Positions 15,623 to 27,400 of a stretch of 64,000 nucleotides of DNA are shown here, one piece after another (positions within the stretch are counted from its first letter, which is position 1; the number at the start of each line of letters is the position of its first letter). The stretch is from NCBI GenBank assembly GCA_902806595.1, contig CADCXC010000011.1:2046001-2110000 (forward strand). Reading direction: 5' to 3'. The translations under genes were made by a program, and so were the position numbers. Under the pieces are notes generated by a model. That model saw only the letters and a program-made list of their open reading frames with translations. It was not told the DNA's origin and searched no databases. This stretch comes from Pyrenopolyporus hunteri (Eukaryota; Ascomycota; Sordariomycetes; Xylariales; Hypoxylaceae).

Positions 15623-16039
15623 GGGGAATGAGGGAATGACAACTTCACGAATTTGAATTTTATTGCATTTGCTTGGCTCGATGTACGTCTGCACTAAGGT
15701 CCTCGGTATACCCATAGCTAAAAGGCAAGAAGACGCGCGCCTATGATTCCTGGCTCAAGTTACCCCTTTTTTCATGCGACATTGGAGCCAAGCTGCTCTC
15801 GATTCTGAAATCCTCGGCATAAAACACTTCGCGATATCTTATTTCAGCAAAATCTTGTAAAATAATCTGCCCCCAGAAAGCTGGTAAATGGATCAATGCG
15901 GCACCAAGCAGAAAAATACGCGTGATAGGCGCCCCCTCTCCCCCCATAGTTCATCGGTGTCCAGAGTGACTAACCCAGAACTGCCACAACCACGGCAAAC
16001 GGACCTCAAACGGGACTTAAAGTCCCCCCTCAGTTCGGC
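15623..16039. other. Short convergent spacer
   Basis: These are 417 bases between the stops of the GH2 gene (+) and the PhiA-like gene (-), presumably both 3' UTRs. I see no other feature. Confidence 0.6.
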
Positions 16040-16725
16040 TTAAATGTACTGCCAGCACCCGACGCTCGCAGAAACAGGATTTAGGTTGAGGCCAATGGCG
16101 TCAATGCAGCCTGACTTGTTGAACCCGGCCGTGGCGGCATATAGGCGGAAACTCGCTCCCGTGCCAGCCATCCACTCTTCAACCTGAGGGCACAGCATGA
16201 TGCCGCCGGGACCAGAGCCGTCGGTGGGCAGGAAGTCGAGCACGTAACGAACGGGGTCGCAGTCCGATAGGACCGTCTTGTTGAACCAGCCCCCGGTCTG
16301 AGAGCCGGGCGGTACGCTCGCGGAGTGCGCTAGCGTGTACTCAACCTGTCCCGAATGCGCGACGTAGATGGCTTGGCCTCCTGGGACCGCGACCTATAGA
16401 TTGGCGTTTAGTTGGGTTTCTGACAAATTGGGCATGGGAGCATTCAAACAAGGGTGGGATACGAGGAACCGGTTGGAAGGGGTGGAGAGCAACTTACAGC
16501 CATACCGGTCAAACCGGCGTAGACAAGAGTGCCTTGCACTTCAGGACACGCGGGCAAGTTCGAGGGACAGTAGGTCGCGGGTCCCGAGATGCCGGCGTAG
16601 AAGCCCTGGGCGGCGGCGTTCAGCAGCGCCCCGTCGATCTCGGTGTCTGGGGCAAAGATGGTGAGGAAGTACGTCGTGGCCGACGCGAGGGCCGAGTAGA
16701 CGATGAGGATGGCGAGGGGATACAT
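16040..16725 (-). CDS. Secreted cell-wall protein, PhiA / IgE-binding protein-like
   Basis: Two exons: 16725-16498 and 16393-16040, joined by a 104-nt intron (GTAAGT...CTATAG), giving 193 aa. Residues 1-16 (MYPLAILIVYSALASA) are a typical signal peptide, so the product should be secreted or wall-bound. The mature part has TYCPSNLPACPEV, then VAVPGGQAIYVAHSGQVEYT and LAHSASVPPGS, the layout seen in Aspergillus PhiA and fungal IgE-binding allergen-like proteins, ending with conserved Cys and CWQYI. One N-glycosylation site (NKT) is visible. PhiA is needed for phialide and conidium wall formation in Aspergillus; that role is not shown for this protein. The family call rests on the VPGGQ...AHSA pattern. 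It converges with the beta-galactosidase gene. Confidence 0.75.
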
Positions 16726-19613
16726 TGCGGTATCTTCCTGTGACTCGAATTACGCTCGAACTTTTTTCGAAAGTCTTGTCTAAGTGGGAAAGGGAGCTTT
16801 GCGGCGTGGTAATATGACAAAAGACAAATGAGTGACGGTAATGGCGATACTCGCGGTATATCTCCTCGGGAAATATGAGTAGTACTGGTTTAGAACAAGG
16901 AGAGAGATTGAGGTTCATAAAAATTTGCTGTTGGTATCGCGGTAGTTGAGAAAAAGATGGAATCGAATCTGCGAATTGAGTACGACGTGGGACGTTGCTA
17001 GAGAAGGCGGCCCCCGTTTCTGTATTACACTGAGCACGTTTGCTCTTGCCCCTTCGTCCATTTTCATTGAGGGTCTACTTTCCGCTCTACGTGTTTGCAC
17101 CTTCTCTTGCTTTCGATGTAGCAGATTCCCCATTAGGTACAGCATGTTATACTTTCTTGGTACCTTGGATAGGTAGGTATGTACATACACCTTTAGGTAG
17201 GATCTACGGAGATTGGTGCCTAGAAGTACATGTATGTACCGTACTTCGCGCCAATAATGAAGCTATCCCCATTAGACAACACGTACTACGACGAGTGCAA
17301 CTACATACATACCTAAGGTACTTAGGTGAGGTGCAATGCTAACAGCACCTTTGGTACGTGATGGTCCCACTACCACCTACGATCTTATATGCTAACCGTC
17401 CATGTCGAGAGCCCCTATTCATTCTACGATCGAATCAAGCATCTCGTCGACCATCCGCACCCATGAAGTTGAGGATACTGCATCGACCCCAGGATATGGC
17501 CTAGAAAGTGAACGCCAGGAAATGTCGTCCCACTCAGATATCCGTAGGTGATTCCGAGCCGTTCGATATCGCCAAGTATGGCCGAATACGCGTGGACCGA
17601 GCTCAGCGATAGCAAACCCCCGTGGGGGTTCCCAGTCTTTTGAATTCGTAATAAAGGCCCGGCGCCAAGATGGGCTTTTGTCTACAAAAGCTTACTCTCT
17701 TCCATGTATTCGGCCATGGTGTCCACGTCCGTCAGCCGAGTCGGTGAATATATGAATATATTGATGCGCCGTGCAATCTGGGAGTGGGTTTGAATGTAAC
17801 CGCGATAAGGAGAACACCAGCTGACCATCGATTCGCCTCAGTCAGCCAGCCTGGTTGTATGGCATAGGTCTTTGATCGGGTGGACGAGTTCGGCATACAC
17901 GCATTTACCAAGCCCAGAAGGGGGGGTCAATAAACAGACGTTTCATTTCATTGTATTTCATTATACTTCATTATATTTTATTATATTTCATCTTTCGCCT
18001 CGACCCCGAGTGTTGATTAACATGGAATTCCAACAATTCCAACAATTCCACGGCGATGCTCACGCTATAATACAAAAACCTGGGTACCCGCCTAGGCCAG
18101 TAAGTGCTTGTATAACGCATGAATAGCCCTAAAGCCGGTACTTACCAGCACTAGACTTAGTTGGGGGTTCCCAGCACCCCGCCCTGACCCCCTGTTCTCA
18201 CAGCACCTCCCAGCCTGTAACGTACGGTACCTAGTGGAGCTATAGCTATAGCACAGTAGGCTATAGGACGCTATTAACATGAAGGCATTAACATTATGCT
18301 CCCACTTCCAAGTTTCCAGCCTCTGCCTCTGCTTCGACTTTCTTGCTACTTTCTTGTCCTGATCTTCCAAGACACAGAACTCGGTGTCGTGGTCACGTTT
18401 CTTGATTTCCGCCCATGCCTCTCACATCATGTTCTGCCTTTTAGACACATGTGTTGATGTATGATATCCCCCGTCACGAGATCTAGTCTTCATGCGCGCA
18501 ATAGCTGAGCTCTTCAGCTCGCTACCCTCCCCGCATAACCTCATTTTCATATTTATACACGTATATTTTCACTATACCTTCAAGTCACACTTGCCAAAAT
18601 GAATCGAGATGGCTTGGACGCGTACGTGGCGCGAGCTGCGTACAGGCGTTGCAGAAGAATTTCCGGTGCGATAATATGCAACTTTACCTATCTATGGATA
18701 AAACGCCATTTCCTTGATTCATCTATGTTCCGGAAATATGGTAGATGACGAAAAGTCCCCACGCCTGCCCCGAAGCTCCTGACCGCTTCGAGGCCATTTC
18801 GAGGCAGTTTCAGCTCGCCTTGGTCACGGCATCGAGTCTCCACGGGTGTCTATGCGATAACATCTTGTCTTCATCGTTAATGCTGACTCTATACTGGTTC
18901 TCGATTGTCCCTGTTACTGGCGAATGACAATGGATCGTGAAGCAAGTAATCGTCCAAGTCACCACTCCCTATCTAGGCCCACAACCCGTCTTAGTCCCCT
19001 CACAATCGACTACGTCGGGAATAGGAACACACTATCAATATGCATAATCGATATGTAGGGAATCTACATCCCACACACAACGCCATCAGTAAGCCATATA
19101 CCACCCTGGTATCTTAGAAGGTGCTATTAGTCGTGCTTTCATAGATCCCTTTATCTCTATGATGCAGGTGCCTCCATACTTGTCTCATATCTACGGCAGC
19201 TGGAGTCTTCAACAAGGCATCAGAGGCAAGCTCTTCCACATACCTTGCCTCATAGATATCTTATGATTGACGTGTAATCTCTGTAGCTACCTACTTAGCC
19301 TAGCCTTGGTGATCTGCTTCCAAGAAAACCTTGCTCTATTCAATATTCCTAGACTACGTCCCTGACTAGCAACTCGACATCAATCCCACCTATCCTAGCG
19401 TCTCTACCCCTGAGAACTTCACAGTATTCTATTATTCCATCAATCTTTTTCTCCTGACCTCAAGAATACCGGACGACCTGCTAAAGTTGTCTATTTATTC
19501 ATCCTCTTTTCCCTAGCCATCCTCCCTACCTACCACCTACTTACATGTCCCTATTCCACGCTCTCCCACGACCTACGTCTAATTTTAGAAGATCATTGGT
19601 CCAGGTATCTAAA
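16726..19613. other. Long intergenic region between divergent genes
   Basis: It lies between the starts of the PhiA-like gene (-) and the M4 protease (+). Visible items are a TTTCATT/TTATATT microsatellite at 17940-17995, three copies of a 9-base unit AATTCCAAC near 18025-18050, and several TAGGTA/TACCTA steps near 17150-17330. No gene can be supported. The ATG at 19545 could extend the protease by 23 residues. Confidence 0.5.
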
Positions 19614-21185
19614 ATGGCTACCCGTAACCACCACGTCTGCTACGTTGTCCCACCTTATATTCTCAGCACTATTGCCGATAGCAGCAATAATGAGGACCGT
19701 ATTCGCGAGTCCGCCCGCAATGCTCTCGCCCTTCACAAGAGTTATGTCGGCAAGCGAGAGAAGCGTTTCGCAGCTCTCACCGCGCCTCGCGGTAACAGAG
19801 CCACGGCGAACTCTCACCGGCAGCAGAGCATAGTGCCGGATCACATGCTCCAGCATATTGCTGACTGTGAAGAAGTTGACGACGATACTAGGGCTTGTGC
19901 TAGGCGTGATCTTGAGCATATCAAGCACCTCCATGCCAAGTACCAACAAGCCCAAGGCCTTCGTACTGAGCCGACGGATCAGGCGGCCACTCTAACCACC
20001 GACAAAGCCTCGGATACCGTCGAGAAGACCTACCGCGAAGTATATGACGCCCGCCACGACTCCAACGAGGCTCATCTCCCCGGAAAAGTTGTCCGCGTTG
20101 AGGGCCAGAAAGCCACCAAAGACGAGTCAGTCAACGAGGCCTACGACAACGCCGGTCTGGTACTCTCATTTTATGCTGATATATTCAACTGGAAGTCCAT
20201 CGATAACAAGAATATGCATGTCATAAGCTCTGTACACTTCGGTAAGAACTACGAAAACGCCTTCTGGGATCCCGAGGTTGCCCAGATGGTGTACGGCGAC
20301 GGACACGATTTCCTAACGAACTTCACTGGCTGCGTAGATGTCATTGGTCACGAACTTACCGTATGCCCCCTATAGCACTTACAGGACAAGTTTTAGGTAC
20401 TAACTCTTATCTAGCACGCTGTCACCGAATATACTTCGCCTCTCGATTACATGGGTCAGAGCGGCGCCTTGAATGAACACGTATCCGACGTCTTCGGTAT
20501 TATGATCAAGCAGAGAGTCGAAAACGAAACCGCCGACAAGGCCGACTGGCTAATCGGCGAGAACTGCCTTGTGCCCGGCGTCAAGGGCGTTGCTCTGCGC
20601 AGCATGAAAGCCCCCGGGACTGCTTACGATGACCCACGTTTTGTAAGCACTTCCGGGGAAATTCAATTTTGTTACGAATATAACCGTTCCAAATGCTGAC
20701 TTACTATTAGGGCAAAGATCCTCAACCGGCTCATTTCAAAGACTACAGGGTGACTCTCGAGGATAATGGAGGCGTCCATCTCTACTCGGGCATCCCGAAC
20801 AAGGCGTTCTACAACGCTTCCGTCGCATTTGGTGGCTACTCGTAAGTGCGCACCTACGCCAAGTTAGCGTGTTTTTAAGGGGCTGTTGATGCCCCCCAAC
20901 CAGCACATGCAGTCCATCGCTAGAAATAGCCCCAAATCATACCTTCACGAAGACCTCCCTATAACAGAACCACTTGACCTAACTAACACCTCGTACAGTT
21001 GGGAGAAAGCCGGCAAGATCTGGTGGGAGACGATGCAGAGTGGGCAGATCCCCGCGCGCTGCACCTTCATCCAATTCGCGGACGTGACCGTCGAGAAGGC
21101 CGAGGAGCTCTTCGGCGAAGACGCCGCGGCTATTGTCCGCAAGGCCTGGAACGACGTGGGCGTGGTGAGGAAGTCTCATTCCTAG
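19614..21185 (+). CDS. M4 (thermolysin/protealysin-like) zinc metallopeptidase
   Basis: Four exons: 19614-20360, 20415-20642, 20711-20841 and 20999-21185, giving 430 aa. Introns are 54, 68 and 157 nt. The first cuts the zinc motif: HELT|H at H246, E247 and H250. The third zinc ligand is E270 in GALNEHVSDVFG, 20 residues after H250 as in thermolysin, and the catalytic His is H348 in DNGGVHLYSGIPNKAFY. All key residues are present. There is no signal peptide. The N-terminus resembles the short protealysin propeptide and carries its VPxxxLxxIAD motif twice, at 12-22 and 74-84. M4 enzymes are mainly bacterial, so an old transfer is likely; the introns show it has become fungal. I chose ATG 19614 (AAAATGG context) over the in-frame ATG 19545, which has T at -3. 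Confidence 0.92.
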
Positions 21186-22088
21186 GGAGGAGGCTGCGAT
21201 CCCAGCTAAGCGACCGCGAATATAACCGGGGAGGCGATGCGGACTACGATGGTTACGGAAGGACGACGCCTGGGTAGGTAGACTTAAAGGTGGAAATATG
21301 GGCTACGAGAACGGCGGACAGAAATCACGAACAGGGTGGCTTAGATAGTTCTTAGAAGGCGAGGTGCATTCCTTGATCTTGTGGTAGAGACTAGCAGAAG
21401 ACCTACTTTTATTATTCTTGCCCCGTATGTTGACATACCATCCATGTTTATTACTGCTACCAATGCCGATATTCCAACTTATGTTTCACTCAAAACCAAT
21501 TGAAAGTGAAGCATGCCAAAGTTACAGGGGGTTACAGCGCATATACCTACGCCACTAGATTGCACCGATAACTCGTTATAAATACGGGACTAGATAGGGG
21601 TAGCAAATCGCTACAGACTGTTGGTATGGTACCTAGCAGTTAATGAGCTTTAGTAGCGCTTTGGGCATGAGTTGAAGACGGCAAGCGGCGTATTTCAATT
21701 AGCTAACCCCTAACCCTTTATAGCGATAGTGGTGTATGCGCCATAGCCCACTATATCTTAGCGCACGTCTCCCATGAAAATCACCTAAGACTCGCTATTT
21801 TATTTTCTTCGAATTGGCGTTTGAGCGGACTTTGTAACCTCAACCAGTCTACTGCTAGAAGAGAATCACGACTGTTCAAAGTGTCTGGTTGGCATTGGTC
21901 ATTACCTAAGACCTCTTTTTCTTCTCCAGACAGAGACAGGATTAAATAGAGATGTATTTCTCTCTATCTTGTACAATTCTTCTAGACGAGATTTTCCCCT
22001 TCTACATCAGTAGAATCCCCGTAACAACGATAATAGTTGAACACCGGCAGAGAATAGCCCTTCCCTCCTCTCCCTCGTACCAGGAGCG
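21186..22088. other. Convergent intergenic region
   Basis: It lies between the stops of the M4 protease (+) and the 2EXR/F-box-like gene (-). It has no recognisable gene, RNA or long repeat. Confidence 0.55.
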
Positions 22089-23174
22089 TTAACAACGTAA
22101 TCCAGACGCTCGACGTTCTGCCCTCACCTGCTTCTTCGACCTGCCGATAAACCGAACTTGATCTGACCCAAGACTCGGCAACGACAATCTGACCGAGTCT
22201 CTGATCAACGTTTCCTCCGCTTCGTCGTACCATCCCATCACTTCGACGACATCTGGATCCCTCATGTAAGACATTATATATGGATCTTCTAGCCGACGGC
22301 GGATATCGGCCAACCCTGCCATCACATCACCAACCATTCGGCAACATCCCATTGGGCAATAACATTCCTCAAAATCCAACTGGACCGTCGTGACAGCTGC
22401 CTCCATGAGATAGGAGAGCTTAGCATGCCATGTAGACCGCAAACTCCTCTTCATTCTGTCGTGCACTGTCCGCATGAACGTTGCCTGGTCGACTGCTGGA
22501 TATCTTGGGTTGTCATTCTCGCCCGGCCTACTATCTTCGTTATACCTCGCACGATAACACGCATGTTCCAAGTCCCGCATATCAAAGGGGCAGCTGACGT
22601 TGCGTAGGTGTAAAAGGTTTGAAGTCAGAATAGGTCTATTCGAAAGAGTCCGACAGAACCCGAACTCGCCATAAGGAAGAACGAAGCGGTTCATGGAACA
22701 GAAAATACGCATGGCTTCCTGATGGATCATGTGGTTCACGCCAAGTAACAAGCCGATAGGACGCTCCTTCGCCCTGCTGGCGCCCCAGTCATCTGGGACG
22801 CCTTGATAGCGCAGGTAAGTGTTTCCGTAGTAACCCCTGGTGACGCCCATGTCGTAGATATAGCAGGATGTGGCTTGAAAAGGCCCATCGCAGATATTCG
22901 GGACGAAAAAAGTGCCTTTAACAACGATATACTGGTAAATCATCTCGCGGATTTCCAATGGTAAACTTGTGAAGCCGTAGAACTTGGGGTCGGCAAGTTC
23001 TCCGTGACTAGATTCCGGTGAAGAATTATCTCCGCCGTTCTTGGCAATTTCAGCCCGGCGCGCCCAGTATTCTCGCAAATGGTCGCTCCAACTCTCAGTT
23101 TCTTGCGGCGAAGAAGGGGCCCCGGTTACAACCCCGTTTTCGAGTTGTGGCGCTTGTCCCGAGAGAGGATCCAT
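22089..23174 (-). CDS. F-box-like / 2EXR domain protein
   Basis: A single exon of 361 aa with ATG at 23174. Residues 66-85 read FYGFTSLPLEIREMIYQYIV, the LPxEIRxxIY signature at the start of the fungal F-box-like 2EXR proteins. The rest has the loosely conserved helical layout of that family, including a GVNHMIHQEAMRIF segment (about 146-159) where these proteins usually show NRQIHDEA. A Cys-rich knot (C271, C273, C277, C278; ECYCPMGCC) is unusual. F-box-type proteins may act as substrate receptors of SCF ubiquitin ligases, but most fungal 2EXR members have no tested role. The first 60 residues are polar and probably disordered. The family call is good; the function is not known. Confidence 0.8.
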   Translation of the reverse strand: MDPLSGQAPQLENGVVTGAPSSPQETESWSDHLREYWARRAEIAKNGGDNSSPESSHGELADPKFYGFTSLPLEIREMIYQYIVVKGTFFVPNICDGPFQATSCYIYDMGVTRGYYGNTYLRYQGVPDDWGASRAKERPIGLLLGVNHMIHQEAMRIFCSMNRFVLPYGEFGFCRTLSNRPILTSNLLHLRNVSCPFDMRDLEHACYRARYNEDSRPGENDNPRYPAVDQATFMRTVHDRMKRSLRSTWHAKLSYLMEAAVTTVQLDFEECYCPMGCCRMVGDVMAGLADIRRRLEDPYIMSYMRDPDVVEVMGWYDEAEETLIRDSVRLSLPSLGSDQVRFIGRSKKQVRAERRASGLRC

Positions 23175-23674
23175 CGCGTACGTTGATAACTACAGCCTCC
23201 CTGGCAGATAACCGAGAGCATTAGTATCGTATAACGGGTAACGAAATTACCAAGATCGGGACTAGATTTAACACGTTGGAGTACACCGGAAGAACAGAAG
23301 GAGTCAATTGCCCAAGATAAAAAACCAATGTGCAAGATGAGGTGGGTCCGAAATTCAAGGAGGTATAGGAACGCATGAAAGCGTGTATATATACCTAGGT
23401 AAGTATATATAGAAAAGGCAATATCTATAGTATAAATCTACTCACTTTGAGGGGGCGCTATCGAGGCGTTATAAGCAGTAACACGCCAACTTCGAGGCGG
23501 CCGAAGATGCGCAAATGAATGCTGTACGAGTTTGGTTGGTGTCGATGCCAGAACAAGATAGACGATCAAGTAAATAATTATTGAGTCAGATATACCCGAA
23601 GACTCCCATAGTTATACGGTTAGAGTAGAAGGGAAGAGAGTTAAAAGATAGATGGGAGGTATGGAGTGATTGTG

Positions 23675-23720
23675 TGAAATGCGGTACGAAATGCGGTATG
23701 AAATCTGGTATGAAATGTGC
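23675..23720. repeat. Tandem 12-mer repeat
   Basis: Four imperfect units of GAAATGCGGTAT in a row, about 500 bases upstream of the 2EXR gene start. Confidence 0.7.
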
Positions 23721-23750
23721 TGGATTTATAGGTGAGGGACGGCGGATGTT

Positions 23751-23795
23751 GGGTGGTAAACGTTAGGTGGTAAACGTTAGGTGGTAATCGTGAGG
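23751..23795. repeat. Tandem 16-mer repeat
   Basis: Three units of GGTGGTAAACGTTA-like sequence in a row, just beyond the 12-mer array. Confidence 0.7.
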
Positions 23796-24469
23796 CGTGT
23801 AGAAGTTAGTTAGGTGAAAGAGCGGCACGGCCATAAAACACCCAAAGGAAAGGAATCCGATAGGTCGGTCCAGGACCTCTACCAGCCTAAGATTCCAGCA
23901 CTGCCGCTCTCGCTACGCATTAAAGTTTCATATTTATTTGTACAGTACCAATATATCCAAAATAGGTGCTCTTGACCTACGCGTAGTGAATCCATGGGTC
24001 GCTGGAATCTCTGGAATCGTTACGTATAAGCGGTTTAGCAAAGGCATATATATAATAGCGCTCCGGGCCAAGGGATTGAACGAGGTTATTATCATACCGT
24101 GGTATGAATTTTTAACCATCCCGTATTCTATAATCCTTATAGACGCAAGGAAATTGTCGTCACGTTTGAAGATCTTACGAACATGTCCCGAGAATACTTA
24201 GAATTAGAGACACACGAACACAGCTAAATTCTGTCTATCATAATACAGACGCCCAGCTCTAAGCATATTAGCAAGGAATCCTATGACCATTGGCACTTCT
24301 AGCAGTACACACATCTCAGAAAGGCGGCCATCGTAAGCCCTTGTTCCATGGTCTGATTCCGTAACATACCAAGTCAGTTCATTTTTCAGCTCCCCATTAG
24401 AAAGCCACGAAATAGCAAAAACCAAGCAATATCTCCATCTATATCGTAACGGCTTCCTCCATTGGATTT

Positions 24470-27400
24470 TCATTCCAGGAAATTGACACAGCCACGGAGA
24501 CTGTTGACAAGTTCAGGGTCAAATTCCGATAACCAGGCGGGTTCGCTCGGGTCGGTTCCTAAGTGATACTCCGTACCCCCACTTGCCTGGATCGGATCTG
24601 TCTCGATGAAAAGGGGCGAACGACTACCGGCCTCCGGAATAGGAGAAGCATCAAGAACCCCATTCGAGCCGAACAAGGGAGAGCTCCATTCGAGGGTCGC
24701 TATCTCTTGCGACCTTGAGCTCGACTGCCGGGGTGTATTCCGACCTGATGGATTTTCTGAAGGCGAGTCGAATTGTTCGGGCGCCTCCCGCAGCTCTTCC
24801 ACTGTAGTAAAGCTTAGATCCGGCTCGTAACCGTAGTCTATACTTCCCTTCGAAGTTTGAACATCCCCGGGATACAAGGTTTCCTCCACCTTAGGCGTTG
24901 CTTGCGACCTGCTAGCATCCTTCGGTTTGCCCGGTTGTATGAGCCTTTCAAGTTCGGGGAATTCGTCATTGAAGATATCACTATCATAATTCATATCATA
25001 TTCGCTATCACCCAAAGCCGCATTCCGCCTATCAGAAGCCCTCGTCACGTCATCGGAGTGCGATTCGGAAATATGATGAGATCCATGTTCCTCTGAGTTG
25101 CTCGCAGTAAATGATGGACGGACGCCGTTTCCATGAGCGGCCTCGTCGGGATGCGGGGCCTTCATAGTATCAGAAGATCTAAGCACGACTGAAGGCGAGC
25201 GACTAGCCTCATCATTCGGAATCGTCAGGAGGTCGATGCTTTCAACCTCTGACACGTCCAAGTCCAAAACGCGCTTACCAAGTCCACTCTTCTTTTTCGT
25301 CGGTCTTATCTTCTCGTCGTGTCCCTTCGAGCGTTTCCTCTTAATATTCGGCAGGGTAGTTATTGGATCGCATACATCGGACGTCTGTTGAGCATCGGCA
25401 TTACTAATCCCGACGTTAGTACCGGGCGTAGGTCTTGTAAGCCTTTTCCTCTCAATGTTGTCAGCCCTAACGCTCAAAACTCTCGAGGAAGCCCGCGAAT
25501 GTTCCGTAGGGTGTTTAGTAGAGCTATCTTCCACCCTCTCGTGTTCACCAGTCTTCTTCTTCTTTTCCCGTGGCGGAGGTCGAGGCTTATCTAGCCCTTC
25601 ATGGCAGCATCTATGAGTACAAGGCTTCCCCGTCGCAGTAAAACCACCGTTACGACAACGATGATTGCACATCCATTTTCCGTTATCCATTTTAGTAGGT
25701 TCATATGGTGGAGTGGCTGTGTCTTCCGACAGCACAGTATCGATAAGTGGAAAATCTCCTTCAATGCTATCCAGAGGCTCCGAGAGGACCAACGACTCCG
25801 TCCCTTCGCCCCGGCTAGTCGAAGCCAGAACAGCATTCAACATATCCTCATCTGCGAGGTCTCCGTAGTCCATGTCGTCATCCGGTGGGTTTGCGAGGGG
25901 TGTGCGGCGACGTACCAACTGGGCCTTCCTACCCTTAAATGCCGCCTCCAGGACATTAGGTTCTAGTGTTCTAATGATTTGGGTTCCAACGATCTCTTCG
26001 CAGCTAAAGTAGCAGGAAATCCTTTGGTCCGACCCGCTAAGCGCGACGGGAAACTGCAGGTCTAGACCAACGGACTGATCAATCCTATTCAGGTTCCCCC
26101 GCCAAAGGTACGCAAGGTTGCCATCTGTTGTCAAAGCTATAAATGTCGCGGCTGGAATTCTATCTTTCCATCTTGGCACCCCCTTCGTATTGCGGTATGA
26201 AAGATTAACGTTCAATGTTACCATCACATTCTCCTCGGGCTGGGTTCGATGTGTAGCCGCTGTGCCGAGACGGGTTCTCATAGCAAGGCGAGGGAAATTC
26301 TCCAGAGTTTTCAACAGCTTCATCCCGTACGGAGGATTCCTGCTTGAAATACGCTCGATTTCGTCAAAGTCTCTGTCGGCTATCCCCAGCACCGTGTGAA
26401 CTCCGTGGCTGACCCATTTTCGTATCGTTACAGGACCAGTCCCTGGGATTTGAGAAAGTTGCGATGGCTTATTCTCCCATGAATTTGCGGCAAGGGCGCG
26501 GGCGAGCTCGAGGCCATTTTTTGTACCTAAACCATCACTATCGACGGCACGACAATCCACAAAGCAACGTGCCAGGCGATTCAATCTATCGAATATAGCA
26601 ACTTTTTCCATTGTCAGCCTCTGCTTATATTTGTTAAACGTCTTCTCATTCGGTAACTCCACTCCACCTAGATAGACTTGAACAATTATGAAGACCTTGT
26701 GCCAGGTCTGTGTCAAAGTCTCTTTGATTGGGTAGAGTAGGAATGGGGATTTATTCAGTTCTCGAAAGAGGGGGCGTTCATCAGGCTTGAACCGAAATTC
26801 TTTAAATTCAGCAGCTTTGCAGAGGGTCGAGAGCTATAATAGCTGGTCAGTATTACATATAAACATTCGATATTGGGTACACCAAACGTACAGTCTCTTC
26901 AAGCGTCGCACCCCGAGGAATAGATAAAAGGTGCTTCATAGTTTCGAAGTTGACCATGTATCTCGACATGGCATGTCCATATTCGGTACATTTGAATGGA
27001 GCCTTCCCGGTGACTAGGCCGCTCTGCTGTAGCAGTTTAAGATCTCGCTCGCACCATTCTTCCATTCTCTTCTCTGCGTCTTCGGCGTTGCGTACGTCCT
27101 GGAGATCATAAAGCAACGGGGATTGACGCACCCGTACGCTAAGGAATGTGCCACCAATCCATTTCTTCGCAGTCTGCACGTCTTGGATAGTTCCCAAGCT
27201 AATCTCGGAGTTGAGATGTTCAACTAGATTTCGATGAAGGGTACTCTCCAGAGTCTCATCACCGGATATCATCCTCTTATATCGATCGACATTTGCTGTC
27301 TTAGTCATAATAATGGCCACCGCGCTATCGTCGAACTGTGGGCGGCCAGCACGGCCGAGCATTTGCATAATCTCCAGATTCGAATATTCCTGAAGCTTGC

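Larger units (their letters stand above)
23175..24469. other. Intergenic with two small tandem repeats
   Basis: This is the promoter side of the 2EXR gene and the 3' side of MER3. Four imperfect copies of a 12-base unit (GAAATGCGGTAT) lie at about 23675-23720, and three copies of a 16-base unit (GGTGGTAAACGTTA) at about 23751-23795. An open frame at 23938-24201 (+) has no start context or motif and is not called. Confidence 0.5.

Noticed and set aside
23938..24201. Open frame of 87 codons (+) near the MER3 end
   Set aside because: No Kozak context, AT-rich, and no motif.
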